In this document: one piece after another, positions 33,225-41,316 of the stretch
Layout of the letters: each line of letters begins with the position of its first letter
Numbering within the stretch: position 1 is the stretch's first letter
Position numbers and translations under genes: made by a program
Notes under the pieces: model-generated
What the model saw: the letters and a program-made list of their open reading frames with translations, nothing else
Told to the model about the DNA's origin: nothing
The model's database searches: none
NCBI RefSeq assembly: GCF_011516635.5
Contig: NZ_CP096255.1
Location: 8,319,501 to 8,383,500 of the forward strand
Direction: 5' to 3'
Length of the DNA: 64,000 nucleotides
From: Bradyrhizobium barranii subsp. apii
GTDB taxonomy: Bacteria > Pseudomonadota > Alphaproteobacteria > Rhizobiales > Xanthobacteraceae

Positions 33225-34328
33225 ATGGATAGGGTTGACTGCGTCGTCATCGGAGCCGGCGTGGTCGGGCTCGCGGTGGCTCGAAAGCTTGCCCAGGCCG
33301 GGCGCGAGGTGATCGTGCTCGAGGAAGCCGAGGCCATCGGCACCATCACCTCCTCGCGCAACAGCGAGGTGATCCATGCCGGGATCTATTACCGCGCCGG
33401 CAGCTGGATGGCGCGCATGTGCGTCAGCGGCAAGCACGAGCTGTACCGCTACTGCGGCGAGCGCGGCATCCCGCACAAGAACTGCGGCAAGCTGATCGTC
33501 GCGACCAGCGCCAAGGAGACCGAGAAGCTGCAATCGATCAAGGCGCATGCCGAGGCCAATGGCGTGCTCGACATGCAGCTGCTCACCGGCGAGGCCGCGC
33601 GCGCGCTGGAGCCGGCGCTCGCCTGCGATGCCGCGCTGCTCTCGCCATCGACCGGCATCATCGACAGCCACGCCTACATGCTCTCGCTGCGCGGCGAGGC
33701 CGAGGCGGCCGGCGCGGCCTTTGCGTTTCACACCCCGCTGATCCGCGCCAAGGCAGCCGGCGATGTGATCGAGATCGAGGCCGGCGGCGAAGCGCCGATG
33801 ACGCTGCAATGCGGCCTGCTCGTCAACGCCGCCGGGCTCTCGGCGACAACGGTCGCACGCCACATCGACGGCATGCCGATTGACCGGATTCCGCCGGCAT
33901 ATCTCGCCAAGGGAAACTATTTCAGCTGCAACGCCAGGGCACCGTTCTCGCACCTGATCTATCCGGTGCCCGAGCCAGGCGGGCTCGGCGTGCATCTGAC
34001 ACTGGACATGGCCGGGCAGGCACGCTTCGGCCCCGACGTCGAGTGGATCGAGACGATCAATTACGAGGTCGATCCATCACGCGCCGAGCGCTTCTATCCG
34101 GCGATCCGGAAATACTGGCCGACACTGCCCGACGGCGCGCTGATGCCGAGCTATTCAGGCATTCGCCCAAAGATCGTGCCGCCGGCGGTGGCCACGCAGG
34201 ATTTTCTGATGCAAGGCCCGCGCGATCACGGCGTCGAAGGCCTGATCAACCTGTTCGGCATCGAATCGCCGGGACTGACGTCATCGCTCGCGATCGCGGA
34301 TCACGTCGCTGAGCTCGCAGGCATCTAG
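33225..34328 (+). CDS. lhgO: FAD-dependent oxidoreductase, L-2-hydroxyglutarate oxidase-like
   Basis: DAO-superfamily flavoprotein of 367 residues that probably oxidises L-2-hydroxyglutarate or a similar 2-hydroxyacid. FAD motif: CVVIGAGVVGLAVARKLAQ. LhgO-type blocks: SSRNSEVIHAGIYYRAGS, KNCGKLIVATSAKE, PSTGIIDSHAYMLSL and AYLAKGNYFSC. The C-terminal SGIRPKI and FGIESPGLTSSLAIADHV are typical of the family. ATG 33225 has no strong ribosome site. It is divergent from the PAS-GGDEF-EAL gene across 202 bp and is followed 64 bp later by an insertion sequence. The gene symbol is by family resemblance. Confidence 0.83.
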   Translation: MDRVDCVVIGAGVVGLAVARKLAQAGREVIVLEEAEAIGTITSSRNSEVIHAGIYYRAGSWMARMCVSGKHELYRYCGERGIPHKNCGKLIVATSAKETEKLQSIKAHAEANGVLDMQLLTGEAARALEPALACDAALLSPSTGIIDSHAYMLSLRGEAEAAGAAFAFHTPLIRAKAAGDVIEIEAGGEAPMTLQCGLLVNAAGLSATTVARHIDGMPIDRIPPAYLAKGNYFSCNARAPFSHLIYPVPEPGGLGVHLTLDMAGQARFGPDVEWIETINYEVDPSRAERFYPAIRKYWPTLPDGALMPSYSGIRPKIVPPAVATQDFLMQGPRDHGVEGLINLFGIESPGLTSSLAIADHVAELAGI

Positions 34329-34392
34329 GGGATTTTCCATCGGAGCGGAAAGGCTCCAAGCGCCGCGCAAATAACTTTGCACGCTGCGCACC

Positions 34393-35978
34393 TTCATGCA
34401 GGGATGAGCGCAATAGTCGTTCGTGAAGAACTGGCGGCGGCGCCCGGCTCAAGCGGTGTTTCGAGCCGGGACGGTCTCGAAGAAGGCTCGGATGATGACA
34501 CGCAAGAGCTCTGCGAGCCATCGCAGCAGCAGACCGAAGTTATAGCCGGCGGCGGCGAGAACAGTGTTGATGCGGTCGCCGAGGCGTCCCTTGAGATAAT
34601 TTCTGTCCATGCGGTGCTCGGCCTTGACGTGGCCGATGACAGGCTCGACAGCCGCACGACGCTTCATCTCGCGACGGATGGAAGCTGTGACGCGGCGGAC
34701 CTGACCCGAGATCCAGACCCTGAACCGATGCGGGTGGTTGTGACCGCGATATCCTTTGTCGACGTGGATACGGCGAGTCTCCACCCCGGTGAGCTTCTCC
34801 ATGTCGGCGATTACGGGACCGAGCGTGTGCCCATCGAAGGGATTGCCATGCAGGGCCTTGGCATGGAGCACGAACTGGCCGCCCTTCGGAGACGTCACAG
34901 GGGTGGCGATGCTGACCTTGCAGCCGAACTCGTAGGGCGCGCGGGCTTTACCTTTGCCGATGCACTCAACCTCCGGAGCATGTAACGCATAGACCTTCGG
35001 ACCGCGCTGATGCTGATCCTGGCTGCGCACCTGCTGCGCTAAACCGAGCAACGGGCCGAAGCGAGCTTCCAGCACCGTATCGCCATCAATCTTGCGGCGG
35101 ATGTCGCGGATGATCCGGCCAAGCCGTGTCCGCAGGAACTTGAGCTGCCGCCGGGCGCGTTTGAACTGGTGGGCGTGGGTATAGCGGCCGGTCATGATGG
35201 CGGCGCGCTTGGCCAGGCGCAGATAGCTCTGGCGTAGCGGCACACGGTTGCGCTTGGCGAGCCCGACCAGCTTGGTGATTGCTCGATGCAGCAGCCGCGC
35301 GTCGGTCGGATGTGCAACCGCCTTGGGCTGCACTGTGGTATCGACGACCACCCGTTCCAGGTCCTTGGGACCGATGGCGCCGGTCTTGTGCGCCACTGAA
35401 AGACTTTCCTGGATCAGGGCGACGAGCTGTTCCTCGCCGAGCCGCTGCCGCCAGCGTGTCATCGACGATCGATCGAACGGCAGACGGTGGCAGAAGCTCA
35501 ATTCGCCGCAGAAGTATTGGTAATAGGGGTTCTCGATCCAGCGAGCGCACAGCACCTCATCTGACAGGTTGTGCATGTGCTTCAAAATGAACAGGCCGGC
35601 GACTAGCCGCGTCGGCAAGCCCGGCTGGCCCGACCCTGCTTGGCACACTGAACTGAAGCGCTCATTCAGGATGTTCCAGTCGATCAGCGCTGCCAACCGC
35701 ACCAGCGGATGACCCATGTCGATGATCTGATCAAGCGCCGGAAGCAACAGGTCTTTCTGGCGATCATCCCTCGGCTTGCTCATCGCATTCCCCAATGTCG
35801 ACGACGCCGTCAGGGAATCACGAATCGCCCAAAAGCAAAATCCTAAAACGCAAGAAAGCGAGGTCCAACACCCCGCTTTCCTGCAAAATCGAATACTACA
35901 TCAAGACAAATTCTGCTTATTTCTCAGATCAATCCGCATTCTTCACGGACGACGCAATAGCTCTCACCCCTGCATGAA
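34393..35978 (-). mobile_element. IS5-family insertion sequence
   Basis: About 1586 bp between imperfect terminal inverted repeats of roughly 38-40 bp. The left end begins TTCATGCAGGGATGAGCGCA (34393). The right end, read inward on the other strand from 35978, is TTCATGCAGGGGTGAGAGCT. Both continue to a shared CGTGAAGAA. One transposase gene fills most of it, leaving an A/T-rich, non-coding 195 bp on its start side. I saw no clear target duplication, so the outer limits may be off by a few bases. Confidence 0.8.
34449..35783 (-). CDS. IS5-family DDE transposase
   Basis: Transposase of 444 residues. The N-terminal DUF772-type domain has GQPGLPTRLVAGLFILKHMH and WIENPYYQYFCGE, typical of IS5-group enzymes. 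The catalytic core shows the first Asp in VVVDTTVQPKAV, the second in HVDKGYRGH, and the Glu in EPVIGHVKAEHRM, so the DDE triad looks complete and the element may be active. ATG 35783 was preferred to TTG 35795. The reading frame has no break. Confidence 0.93.
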   Translation of the reverse strand: MSKPRDDRQKDLLLPALDQIIDMGHPLVRLAALIDWNILNERFSSVCQAGSGQPGLPTRLVAGLFILKHMHNLSDEVLCARWIENPYYQYFCGELSFCHRLPFDRSSMTRWRQRLGEEQLVALIQESLSVAHKTGAIGPKDLERVVVDTTVQPKAVAHPTDARLLHRAITKLVGLAKRNRVPLRQSYLRLAKRAAIMTGRYTHAHQFKRARRQLKFLRTRLGRIIRDIRRKIDGDTVLEARFGPLLGLAQQVRSQDQHQRGPKVYALHAPEVECIGKGKARAPYEFGCKVSIATPVTSPKGGQFVLHAKALHGNPFDGHTLGPVIADMEKLTGVETRRIHVDKGYRGHNHPHRFRVWISGQVRRVTASIRREMKRRAAVEPVIGHVKAEHRMDRNYLKGRLGDRINTVLAAAGYNFGLLLRWLAELLRVIIRAFFETVPARNTA

Positions 35979-36013
35979 AGGGTAAGTTCAACTCTACACT
36001 GTTACAGGGGTTA

Positions 36014-36196
36014 CTAGTGGAGCGTGTCGCCGGTGTGCTTCAAACGCTCGATCTGGTCCTTGACCATCAACTTCCGTCGCTTCAACTCAACAATTTGCAG
36101 GTCGTCTGTTGAAAGGTGCACGAGAGCTTCGTGCAATTCGTTTTCGAGCGTTTTGTGCTTCCGTTCCAATTCAACCAGATGTGCCTGAATTGTCAT
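36014..36196 (-). CDS. YdcH/DUF465 small coiled-coil protein (first copy)
   Basis: A 60-residue protein of the DUF465 (YdcH) family, function unknown. It is one predicted coiled coil: VELERKHKTLENELHEAL then IVELKRRKLMVKDQIERLKH. GGAGG lies close before ATG 36196. It is divergent from a second DUF465 gene at 36526 and sits 36 bp from the insertion sequence, in an A/T-rich stretch. Similar proteins are abundant in rhizobia and often lie near stress or regulatory genes. Confidence 0.88.
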   Translation of the reverse strand: MTIQAHLVELERKHKTLENELHEALVHLSTDDLQIVELKRRKLMVKDQIERLKHTGDTLH

Positions 36197-36525
36197 TCGA
36201 AACCTCCTCGGTAGGGGGAAACCTTGGATTCGATCCGGACAAACAAGTGTACATCACCGATTCGTTCTGTCGATATGTATCCGTCGTCGCAGCGTCATTT
36301 TTGAAAATTCATATGTAACGAATCGTGAGTAAGGAACCACGCTGGAAAAATCCATGATATCAATGTGCTTGCGCAACGCCGCAACGAATCGTCGAAATAT
36401 CTTGCGAGAGTTCGGTGAGCGGCGGCCCGAGATCGCTTGCGATCACGGCGCGCAAGGACGATAATTTCCACAGGGCATCCACAGCCTTGAATCTCACGCC
36501 CATCGGGTTTTCGGCCACCGCGAAC
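36197..36525. other. A/T-rich gap between two divergent DUF465 genes
   Basis: This 329-bp stretch is among the most A/T-rich of the window (for example around 36230-36365). It must contain the promoter of the DUF465 gene at 36014 and probably that of the one at 36526. I see no gene and no strong hairpin in it. Confidence 0.5.
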
Positions 36526-36732
36526 ATGACCAATGAAGACGAGCGTGAGCTCGAAGCCGAGCTCACCCGGTTGCAGCAAGAACACCGAGATCTCGACGCC
36601 GCGATCGATGCGATGCATCAATCGCCTGCCCCCGACCTGTTGCGGTTACAACGGTTGAAGAAGCGCAAGCTGTTGTTGCGCGACCGTATCGCGTTCATCG
36701 AAGACCAGATCACGCCGGACATCATCGCCTGA
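36526..36732 (+). CDS. YdcH/DUF465 small coiled-coil protein (second copy)
   Basis: A 68-residue DUF465 protein. It shares with the first copy the pattern L-K-(R/K)-R-K-L-x-x-(K/R)-D-x-I, here LKKRKLLLRDRIAFIED. A helix precedes it (ELEAELTRLQQEHRDLDAAI). ATG 36526 was chosen because the family alignment begins there; no clear ribosome site is seen, and an in-frame ATG at 36415 would add 37 unlike residues. It is followed by two further small genes on the same strand. Function unknown. Confidence 0.82.
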   Translation: MTNEDERELEAELTRLQQEHRDLDAAIDAMHQSPAPDLLRLQRLKKRKLLLRDRIAFIEDQITPDIIA

Positions 36733-36858
36733 TCCGCGAGGCCCTTTTCGTGGCAGCTCGCCGCATCCGAATCCGCTTGACTCGAAAAGAACAAAATAGG
36801 AACATTTGGGTATCCCACTGCCCCAGGACACGCCCAGGAACCCCCGAGGACAACGCAG

Positions 36859-37077
36859 ATGTCGGCAACCGCCCTTCTCGACAACAGCCATTATGAACAG
36901 GCCTGCGACCAGGCGATCGCAATGTGCGACGGCAATCTGCGCAGCACCATCAAGGCGCTGATCATGGCCAACGAATATCTGGAAGCAGAGCTGGAAGAAT
37001 TACAGGCGGCGATTTCAGCCGGCTGCATTCCCGAGACCGCACGCAGCAAAGTGCGGAGCAACAGCAGCGCCGCCTGA
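36859..37077 (+). CDS. 72-residue acidic helical protein, unknown
   Basis: I do not recognise this protein. It is predicted largely helical: NSHYEQACDQAIAMCDGNLR then IKALIMANEYLEAELEELQA, the latter a probable short coiled coil, and a polar C terminus. Two cysteines (Cys16, Cys23) and one near the end (GCIPET) are notable for so small a protein. ATG 36859 follows a GAGGACAACGCAG purine-rich stretch. It lies in a tandem series of three small genes. Codon use fits the host, so I consider it real. Confidence 0.72.
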   Translation: MSATALLDNSHYEQACDQAIAMCDGNLRSTIKALIMANEYLEAELEELQAAISAGCIPETARSKVRSNSSAA

Positions 37078-37098
37078 GTTCAACATCGGAGCAACGCC

Positions 37099-37350
37099 AT
37101 GTCGGATGTGACCTACTACGTTGCAATGCCCTTCCTGATCGATGCCGACGGATCGCCTGTTGCGGGCGCCGCGGAGGAGTGCCAGAGCTCGGCGGCCGCG
37201 TTGCGGCGCGCCGAGATCCTGGCGCACGGTGCCGGCCATATCGGCGCGGTTGCGTTCAGCCGCAGCGGCGATCCCATGACCGGCGAATTCGGCGACGCCA
37301 CGCTGCTGCGCAAATTCGGCAACGTGCCGGAAGATCTGGCCACGCTGTAA
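37099..37350 (+). CDS. 83-residue hypothetical protein
   Basis: Unrecognised small soluble protein. It starts MSDVTYYVAMPFLIDADGSP and contains ECQSSAAALRRAEILAHGAGHIGAVAFSRSGD (cited in part), with a strand-helix-strand look. It starts 21 nt after the preceding small gene, so the two are probably cotranscribed. A strong hairpin follows 16 nt after the stop. Confidence 0.75.
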   Translation: MSDVTYYVAMPFLIDADGSPVAGAAEECQSSAAALRRAEILAHGAGHIGAVAFSRSGDPMTGEFGDATLLRKFGNVPEDLATL

Positions 37351-37365
37351 GGGTTGTTGCTTGAG

Positions 37366-37411
37366 CATGATCTTCGCGCAACGCGGTCCGCATTTGTCGC
37401 GAAGATCGTGC
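37366..37411. terminator. hairpin between convergent genes
   Basis: GATCTTCGCG (37369-37378) pairs perfectly with CGCGAAGATC (37398-37407), extended outward by GCA/TGC with one mismatch. It lies between the convergent ends of the 83-residue gene and the GGDEF gene and could terminate both. Confidence 0.6.
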
Positions 37412-37412
37412 C

Positions 37413-38121
37413 CTAGTTGCTGACCAGCCTGATCAGCGGCTCGTGCCGCCGGTGCGCCTTGCGCACATACATGGCGGCATCAGCCTCCTCCAGCGCGCGA
37501 CCTGCATCGGACTGCGCACCCAGCAGCGCGACACCTGCGGAGGCGCCCGCGGTCACGCGCTGACCGCGAAAGGCAAACGACAATTCGTCGATCGCCTGCT
37601 CGAAGGTCGCAGCCTTCGCCTTGGCGTCGGTCTCGCTGAGATTCCAGAGCAGCAGCGCGAACTCGTCGCCGCCAAGCCGGCCGACCACGTCCGAGGCGCG
37701 GACCTGCCGCGTCAGGGTGGCCGCAATCGCCTTGAGCACCTCGTCTCCGGCGGCATGGCCGAAGGAATCATTGATCGGCTTCAGGCGATCGACGTCGAGG
37801 ACGATCAGCGCGCCGCTGGCGCGGTAGCGCTTCATGTAGGCGATGGCGCGCGCGAGTTCGCGCTCGAAGCCGCGCCGGTTCGGAATCTCGAGCAGGAAAT
37901 CGGTGTCGGCCGCAGCTTCCAGTTCCGCGACCCGCCGCTCCGCCTCCTTGAGCTTGCTCCGCAAGCTGCGGATAGTCGCCCTGGTGTCGTCGGCGGCCGA
38001 CGCGCCGCGCCGGCTTGGCCGAGCGCTTCGCCAGCCGCCTGGGGGCGGCTTTGGACTGGCTGGCGCTGGCTTTCCGGCCCTTTTTGGCCTTCGCAGCGCT
38101 TGCCCTTTTTGGTTTCTTCAT
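37413..38121 (-). pseudogene. GGDEF-domain diguanylate cyclase gene, frameshifted near its start
   Basis: The downstream frame encodes a GGDEF domain of normal length with intact LGGDEF, DRLKPINDSFGHAAGDE and EIPNRRGFERELA, preceded by a coiled coil (IRSLRSKLKEAERRVAELEA). A separate upstream frame from ATG 38121 encodes a very basic segment, MKKPKRASAAKAKKGRKASA, ending AKPARR. Adding two bases in the CG run at about 38000-38006 joins them (AKPARR-ASAADDTRATIRS) into a 236-residue protein, and the total length then divides by three. Without correction, translation from an internal start could still give a nearly complete GGDEF domain of about 183 residues. Confidence 0.75.
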
Positions 38122-38262
38122 GGGCATCCTGCTCAATGAAGGCTTGCGGGGATTCACCAAGACAGGATAGTGCATTCCCTTCTCCTTGCCACCGCCTTGC
38201 GAGCCACCGGCCGGAACCGTTAATCTGGCCTATCTTTCTGTTTTCCGAGCACAATTGACGTC

Positions 38263-38751
38263 ATGACCGCGCCGATCGCCATCATCATGGGAAGCCAGTC
38301 GGACTGGGAGACGATGCGGCATGCCGCCGACACGCTCGCAGCGCTCGGCGTTGCCGCCGATACCCGCATCGTTTCGGCACACCGCACCCCCGACCGGCTG
38401 TTTGCATTCGCCAAGGGCGCCAAGGCGGCGGGCTACAAGGTCATCATCGCCGGCGCGGGCGGCGCTGCGCATCTGCCCGGCATGGCGGCGGCGCTGACGG
38501 AACTGCCCGTGTTCGGCGTTCCCGTCGAATCCAGGACACTCAAGGGCATCGATTCGCTCTACTCGATCGTGCAGATGCCCGCGGGCATCCCGGTCGGCAC
38601 CCTCGCCATCGGCAAGGCCGGCGCGATCAACGCGGCGCTGCTTGCAGCTTCAGTGCTCGCATTGTCCGACCCGGCCCTGTCCGACCGCCTCGCCGCCTGG
38701 CGCAAGGCACAGACCGAGGCGGTTGCGGAGCGCCCGGAGGACAAGGCGTGA
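38263..38751 (+). CDS. purE: N5-carboxyaminoimidazole ribonucleotide mutase PurE
   Basis: Purine biosynthesis enzyme that moves the carboxyl group of N5-CAIR to give CAIR. The 162-residue protein has the PurE motifs IIMGSQSDWETMRHAADTL, RIVSAHRTPDRL, IAGAGGAAHLPGM and PVFGVPVES. It is intact. Its stop overlaps the purK start (GTGA at 38748-38751), so the two are translationally coupled. Confidence 0.96.
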   Translation: MTAPIAIIMGSQSDWETMRHAADTLAALGVAADTRIVSAHRTPDRLFAFAKGAKAAGYKVIIAGAGGAAHLPGMAAALTELPVFGVPVESRTLKGIDSLYSIVQMPAGIPVGTLAIGKAGAINAALLAASVLALSDPALSDRLAAWRKAQTEAVAERPEDKA

Positions 38752-39853
38752 CTGACGCAAAGCAGGTGAAGCTGAAGCCCGGCGACACCATCGGAATCCT
38801 CGGCGGCGGACAATTGGGGCGGATGCTGGCCATGGCTGCGGCGCGGCTCGGCCTGCGCTGCCAGGTATTCTCGCCCGATCCGGACTCGCCCGCCTTCGAC
38901 GTCGTGCTGAACGCGACCTGCGCCGAATATGCCGACGTCGAAGCGCTCGAGCTGTTCGCCAACGACGTCGACGTCATCACCTACGAATTCGAGAACGTGC
39001 CGTCTGCCGCCGCGATGGTGCTGGACGCGCGCCGCCCGGTGCTGCCCAACCGCAAGATCCTCGAGACCACCCAGGACCGGCTCGCCGAGAAGGATTTCGT
39101 GACGCGGCTCGGCATCGGCACCGCAGCCTATGCCGACGTCACCTCGGTCTCCTCGCTGCGCGAGGCGATCGCCCGGATCGGCCTTCCGGCCGTGCTGAAG
39201 ACCCGCCGCTTCGGCTATGACGGCAAGGGCCAGGCCATCATCCGCGAGGGCGACGACATCGCCAAGGTCTGGACCAGCCTCGCCACCAAATCGGCGATCC
39301 TGGAAGCCTTCATCCCGTACGAGCGCGAGATCTCCGTGATTGCGGCGCGCTCGGCGACGGGCCAGGTCGAGTGCTTCGACGTCACCGAGAACGAGCACCG
39401 CGACCACATTCTGAAGATATCCCGCGCCCCCGCACAGATTCGGATGCGCTCGCGGAAGAAGCGCGCAGCATCGCCGGCAAGATCGCCGGCGCGCTTGATT
39501 ATGTCGGCGTGCTCGCGGTCGAGATGTTCGTGCTCGCCAACGGCACCGGGCCGAAGGTGCTGGTCAACGAGATCGCCCCGCGCGTGCACAATTCCGGACA
39601 CTGGACGCTCGACGGCGCCTCGGTCTCGCAGTTCGAGCAGCACATCCGCGCCATTGCCGGCTGGTCGCTCGGCAAGGCCGTGCGCCACGGCGAAATCGTC
39701 ACCATGACCAATCTGATCGGCGACGAGATCAACGATTACGAGAAGTGGCTGAGCGTGCCGGGCGCGACCGTGCATATCTACGGCAAGGGCGCGCCGCGCC
39801 CCGGCCGCAAGATGGGCCACGTCACCGAAGTCAGGCCGACGAGGGGCAAGTAA
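38748..39853 (+). pseudogene. purK: N5-CAIR synthetase PurK, 1-nt frameshift
   Basis: PurK is the ATP-grasp enzyme that carboxylates AIR with bicarbonate, supplying PurE. From GTG 38748 the frame is normal (TIGILGGGQLGRMLAMAAAR, YEFENVPSAAA, LKTRRFGYDGKGQ, AFIPYEREISV) up to HILKISRAPAQI at about 39440, then becomes meaningless. From there a second frame continues the enzyme: DALAEEARSIAGKIAGALDY, ANGTGPKVLVNEIAPRVHNS, SGHWTLDGASVSQFEQH, to 39853. One extra T at 39439-39440 (ATTTCGG for ATTCGG) restores a 368-residue protein. If real, the cell would need purines or high CO2; a sequence error is more likely. Confidence 0.88.
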
Positions 39854-39889
39854 CGGGACCGCGGCACATGCCGCGATCCCGCCTTTCGA

Positions 39890-40612
39890 TCAGGCCGTCT
39901 TCACGCCCGCGACGACGCCTGAGGGTTCCTCGCTGAGCCAGCGATAGAGCACCCCGCCCAGCGCGCCGCCAATCAGCGGTGCGACCCAGAACAGCCAGAG
40001 CTGCGACAGCGCCCAGCCGCCGACGAACAGCGCGGGCCCCGTGCTGCGCGCCGGGTTCACCGACGTGTTGGTGACGGGGATGCTGACGAGATGGATCATC
40101 ACCAGCGCGAGACCGATCGCGAGCGGGGCGAAGCCCGCGGGCGCGCGGCCATGGGTGGCGCCCATGATGACGAACAGGAACATCATGGTCATCACCACCT
40201 CGGTGACGAAGCAGGCGATCAGGCTGTACTGGCCGGGCGAATGCGCGTCGTAGCCGTTCGATGCGAAACCCTTGCTGACGTCGAATCCGGGAGCACCGCT
40301 GGCGATTATGTAAAGCAGCTGGGCGGCGACGATCGCGCCGCAGACCTGCGCGATCACGTAAGGCAGGATCTGTCCTGCCGGGAAACGTCCTCCGGCGGCA
40401 AGCCCGACGGTGACGGCCGGGTTGAGGTGGCAGCCCGAGATGTGCCCGATCGCATAGGCCATGGTGACGACGCTTAAGCCGAACGCAAGGGACACGCCGA
40501 CCAGGCCGATTCCGACCTGCGGAAAGCCGGCGGCGATCACCGCGCTGCCGCAGCCTGCGAATGTGAGCCAGAATGTGCCGATCGCCTCGGCAGCGTATTT
40601 CTTCATATCCAT
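39890..40612 (-). CDS. aqpZ: aquaporin Z
   Basis: Water channel of the MIP family, 240 residues with six helices and two half-helices. Both pore motifs are present: HLNPAVT (NPA 64-66) and SVNPARS (NPA 186-188). The narrow selectivity-filter residues expected for AqpZ (Phe near 45, His 174 and Arg 189) are present, favouring water rather than glycerol transport. GGGGAG lies 7 nt before ATG 40612. It converges on purK. Confidence 0.95.
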   Translation of the reverse strand: MDMKKYAAEAIGTFWLTFAGCGSAVIAAGFPQVGIGLVGVSLAFGLSVVTMAYAIGHISGCHLNPAVTVGLAAGGRFPAGQILPYVIAQVCGAIVAAQLLYIIASGAPGFDVSKGFASNGYDAHSPGQYSLIACFVTEVVMTMMFLFVIMGATHGRAPAGFAPLAIGLALVMIHLVSIPVTNTSVNPARSTGPALFVGGWALSQLWLFWVAPLIGGALGGVLYRWLSEEPSGVVAGVKTA

Positions 40613-40875
40613 GTGACGTCTCCCCTAATTCCAGGATTTCCGGAGCAAAGCTCCGGGAACTGCCCCACCCTTGGCGCCGAATCACCCAAATCGGGGCCGC
40701 ACGGAGGTATTTTCGCCTTATTTAATGGCTGAACTTGGCCCGAAAACCTGCTTGGCAGGTGGACATCGCGGGTTTTGTCTGATACATCCGCGCCCTCAAG
40801 GTTAAGGGCTTGTGCGTTTCGCCATCCCCTTTGACTTACCAGAATTCAAATCCGATCCACTGAAGAGGATGCCGC

Positions 40876-41172
40876 GTGCAGGTTCTCGTTCGCGATAACA
40901 ATGTCGATCAAGCCCTCAAGGCGCTGAAGAAGAAGATGCAGCGCGAGGGAATTTTCCGCGAGATGAAGCTCCGCGGTCATTACGAGAAGCCCTCCGAGAA
41001 GAAGGCCCGTGAAAAGGCCGAGGCCGTGCGCCGCGCGCGCAAGCTGGCTCGCAAGAAGCTGCAGCGCGAAGGCCTGCTGCCGATGAAGCCGAAGCCGGTG
41101 TTCGGCGCCGGTCCCGGCGGTGATCGTGGCGGCCGCAGCGGCCCGGGTGCAGGTCCGCGCGGACCGCGCTGA
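40876..41172 (+). CDS. rpsU: 30S ribosomal protein bS21
   Basis: Small-subunit protein near the decoding site. The 98-residue protein begins at GTG 40876 (MQVLVRDNNVDQALKALKKK) with an AGAGGA ribosome site 7 nt upstream, contains the S21 core KMQREGIFREMKLRGHYEKP, and has a Gly/Arg-rich tail (GPGGDRGGRSGPGAGPRGPR) that makes it longer than the enterobacterial protein. The tail is common in the Rhizobiales. A tandem 16-bp duplication and a terminator follow. Confidence 0.96.
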   Translation: MQVLVRDNNVDQALKALKKKMQREGIFREMKLRGHYEKPSEKKAREKAEAVRRARKLARKKLQREGLLPMKPKPVFGAGPGGDRGGRSGPGAGPRGPR

Positions 41173-41186
41173 TTCCGCCTGACTTG

Positions 41187-41218
41187 CAAGACTTCAGTTT
41201 TCCAAGACTTCAGTTTTC
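41187..41218. repeat. perfect tandem duplication of 16 bp after rpsU
   Basis: CAAGACTTCAGTTTTC occurs twice head to tail, at 41187-41202 and 41203-41218, without any difference. It lies between the rpsU stop and its terminator, so it would be in the 3' part of the message. Confidence 0.9.
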
Positions 41219-41223
41219 GATGA

Positions 41224-41254
41224 CACGGGCCCTTGGCCCGCGTTATTGTTTTGT
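41224..41254 (+). terminator. Rho-independent terminator of rpsU
   Basis: CGGGCC (41226-41231) pairs with GGCCCG (41235-41240), extended by AC/GT around one mismatch, with a 3-nt loop. The tail TTATTGTTTTGT is unusually T-rich for this genome. Confidence 0.8.
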
Positions 41255-41316
41255 GAGCGGTGCGTTCTCTGGGACGGGGGCACTACCGATGCGGCACCAG
41301 CGCGAGCGAACCGTAG

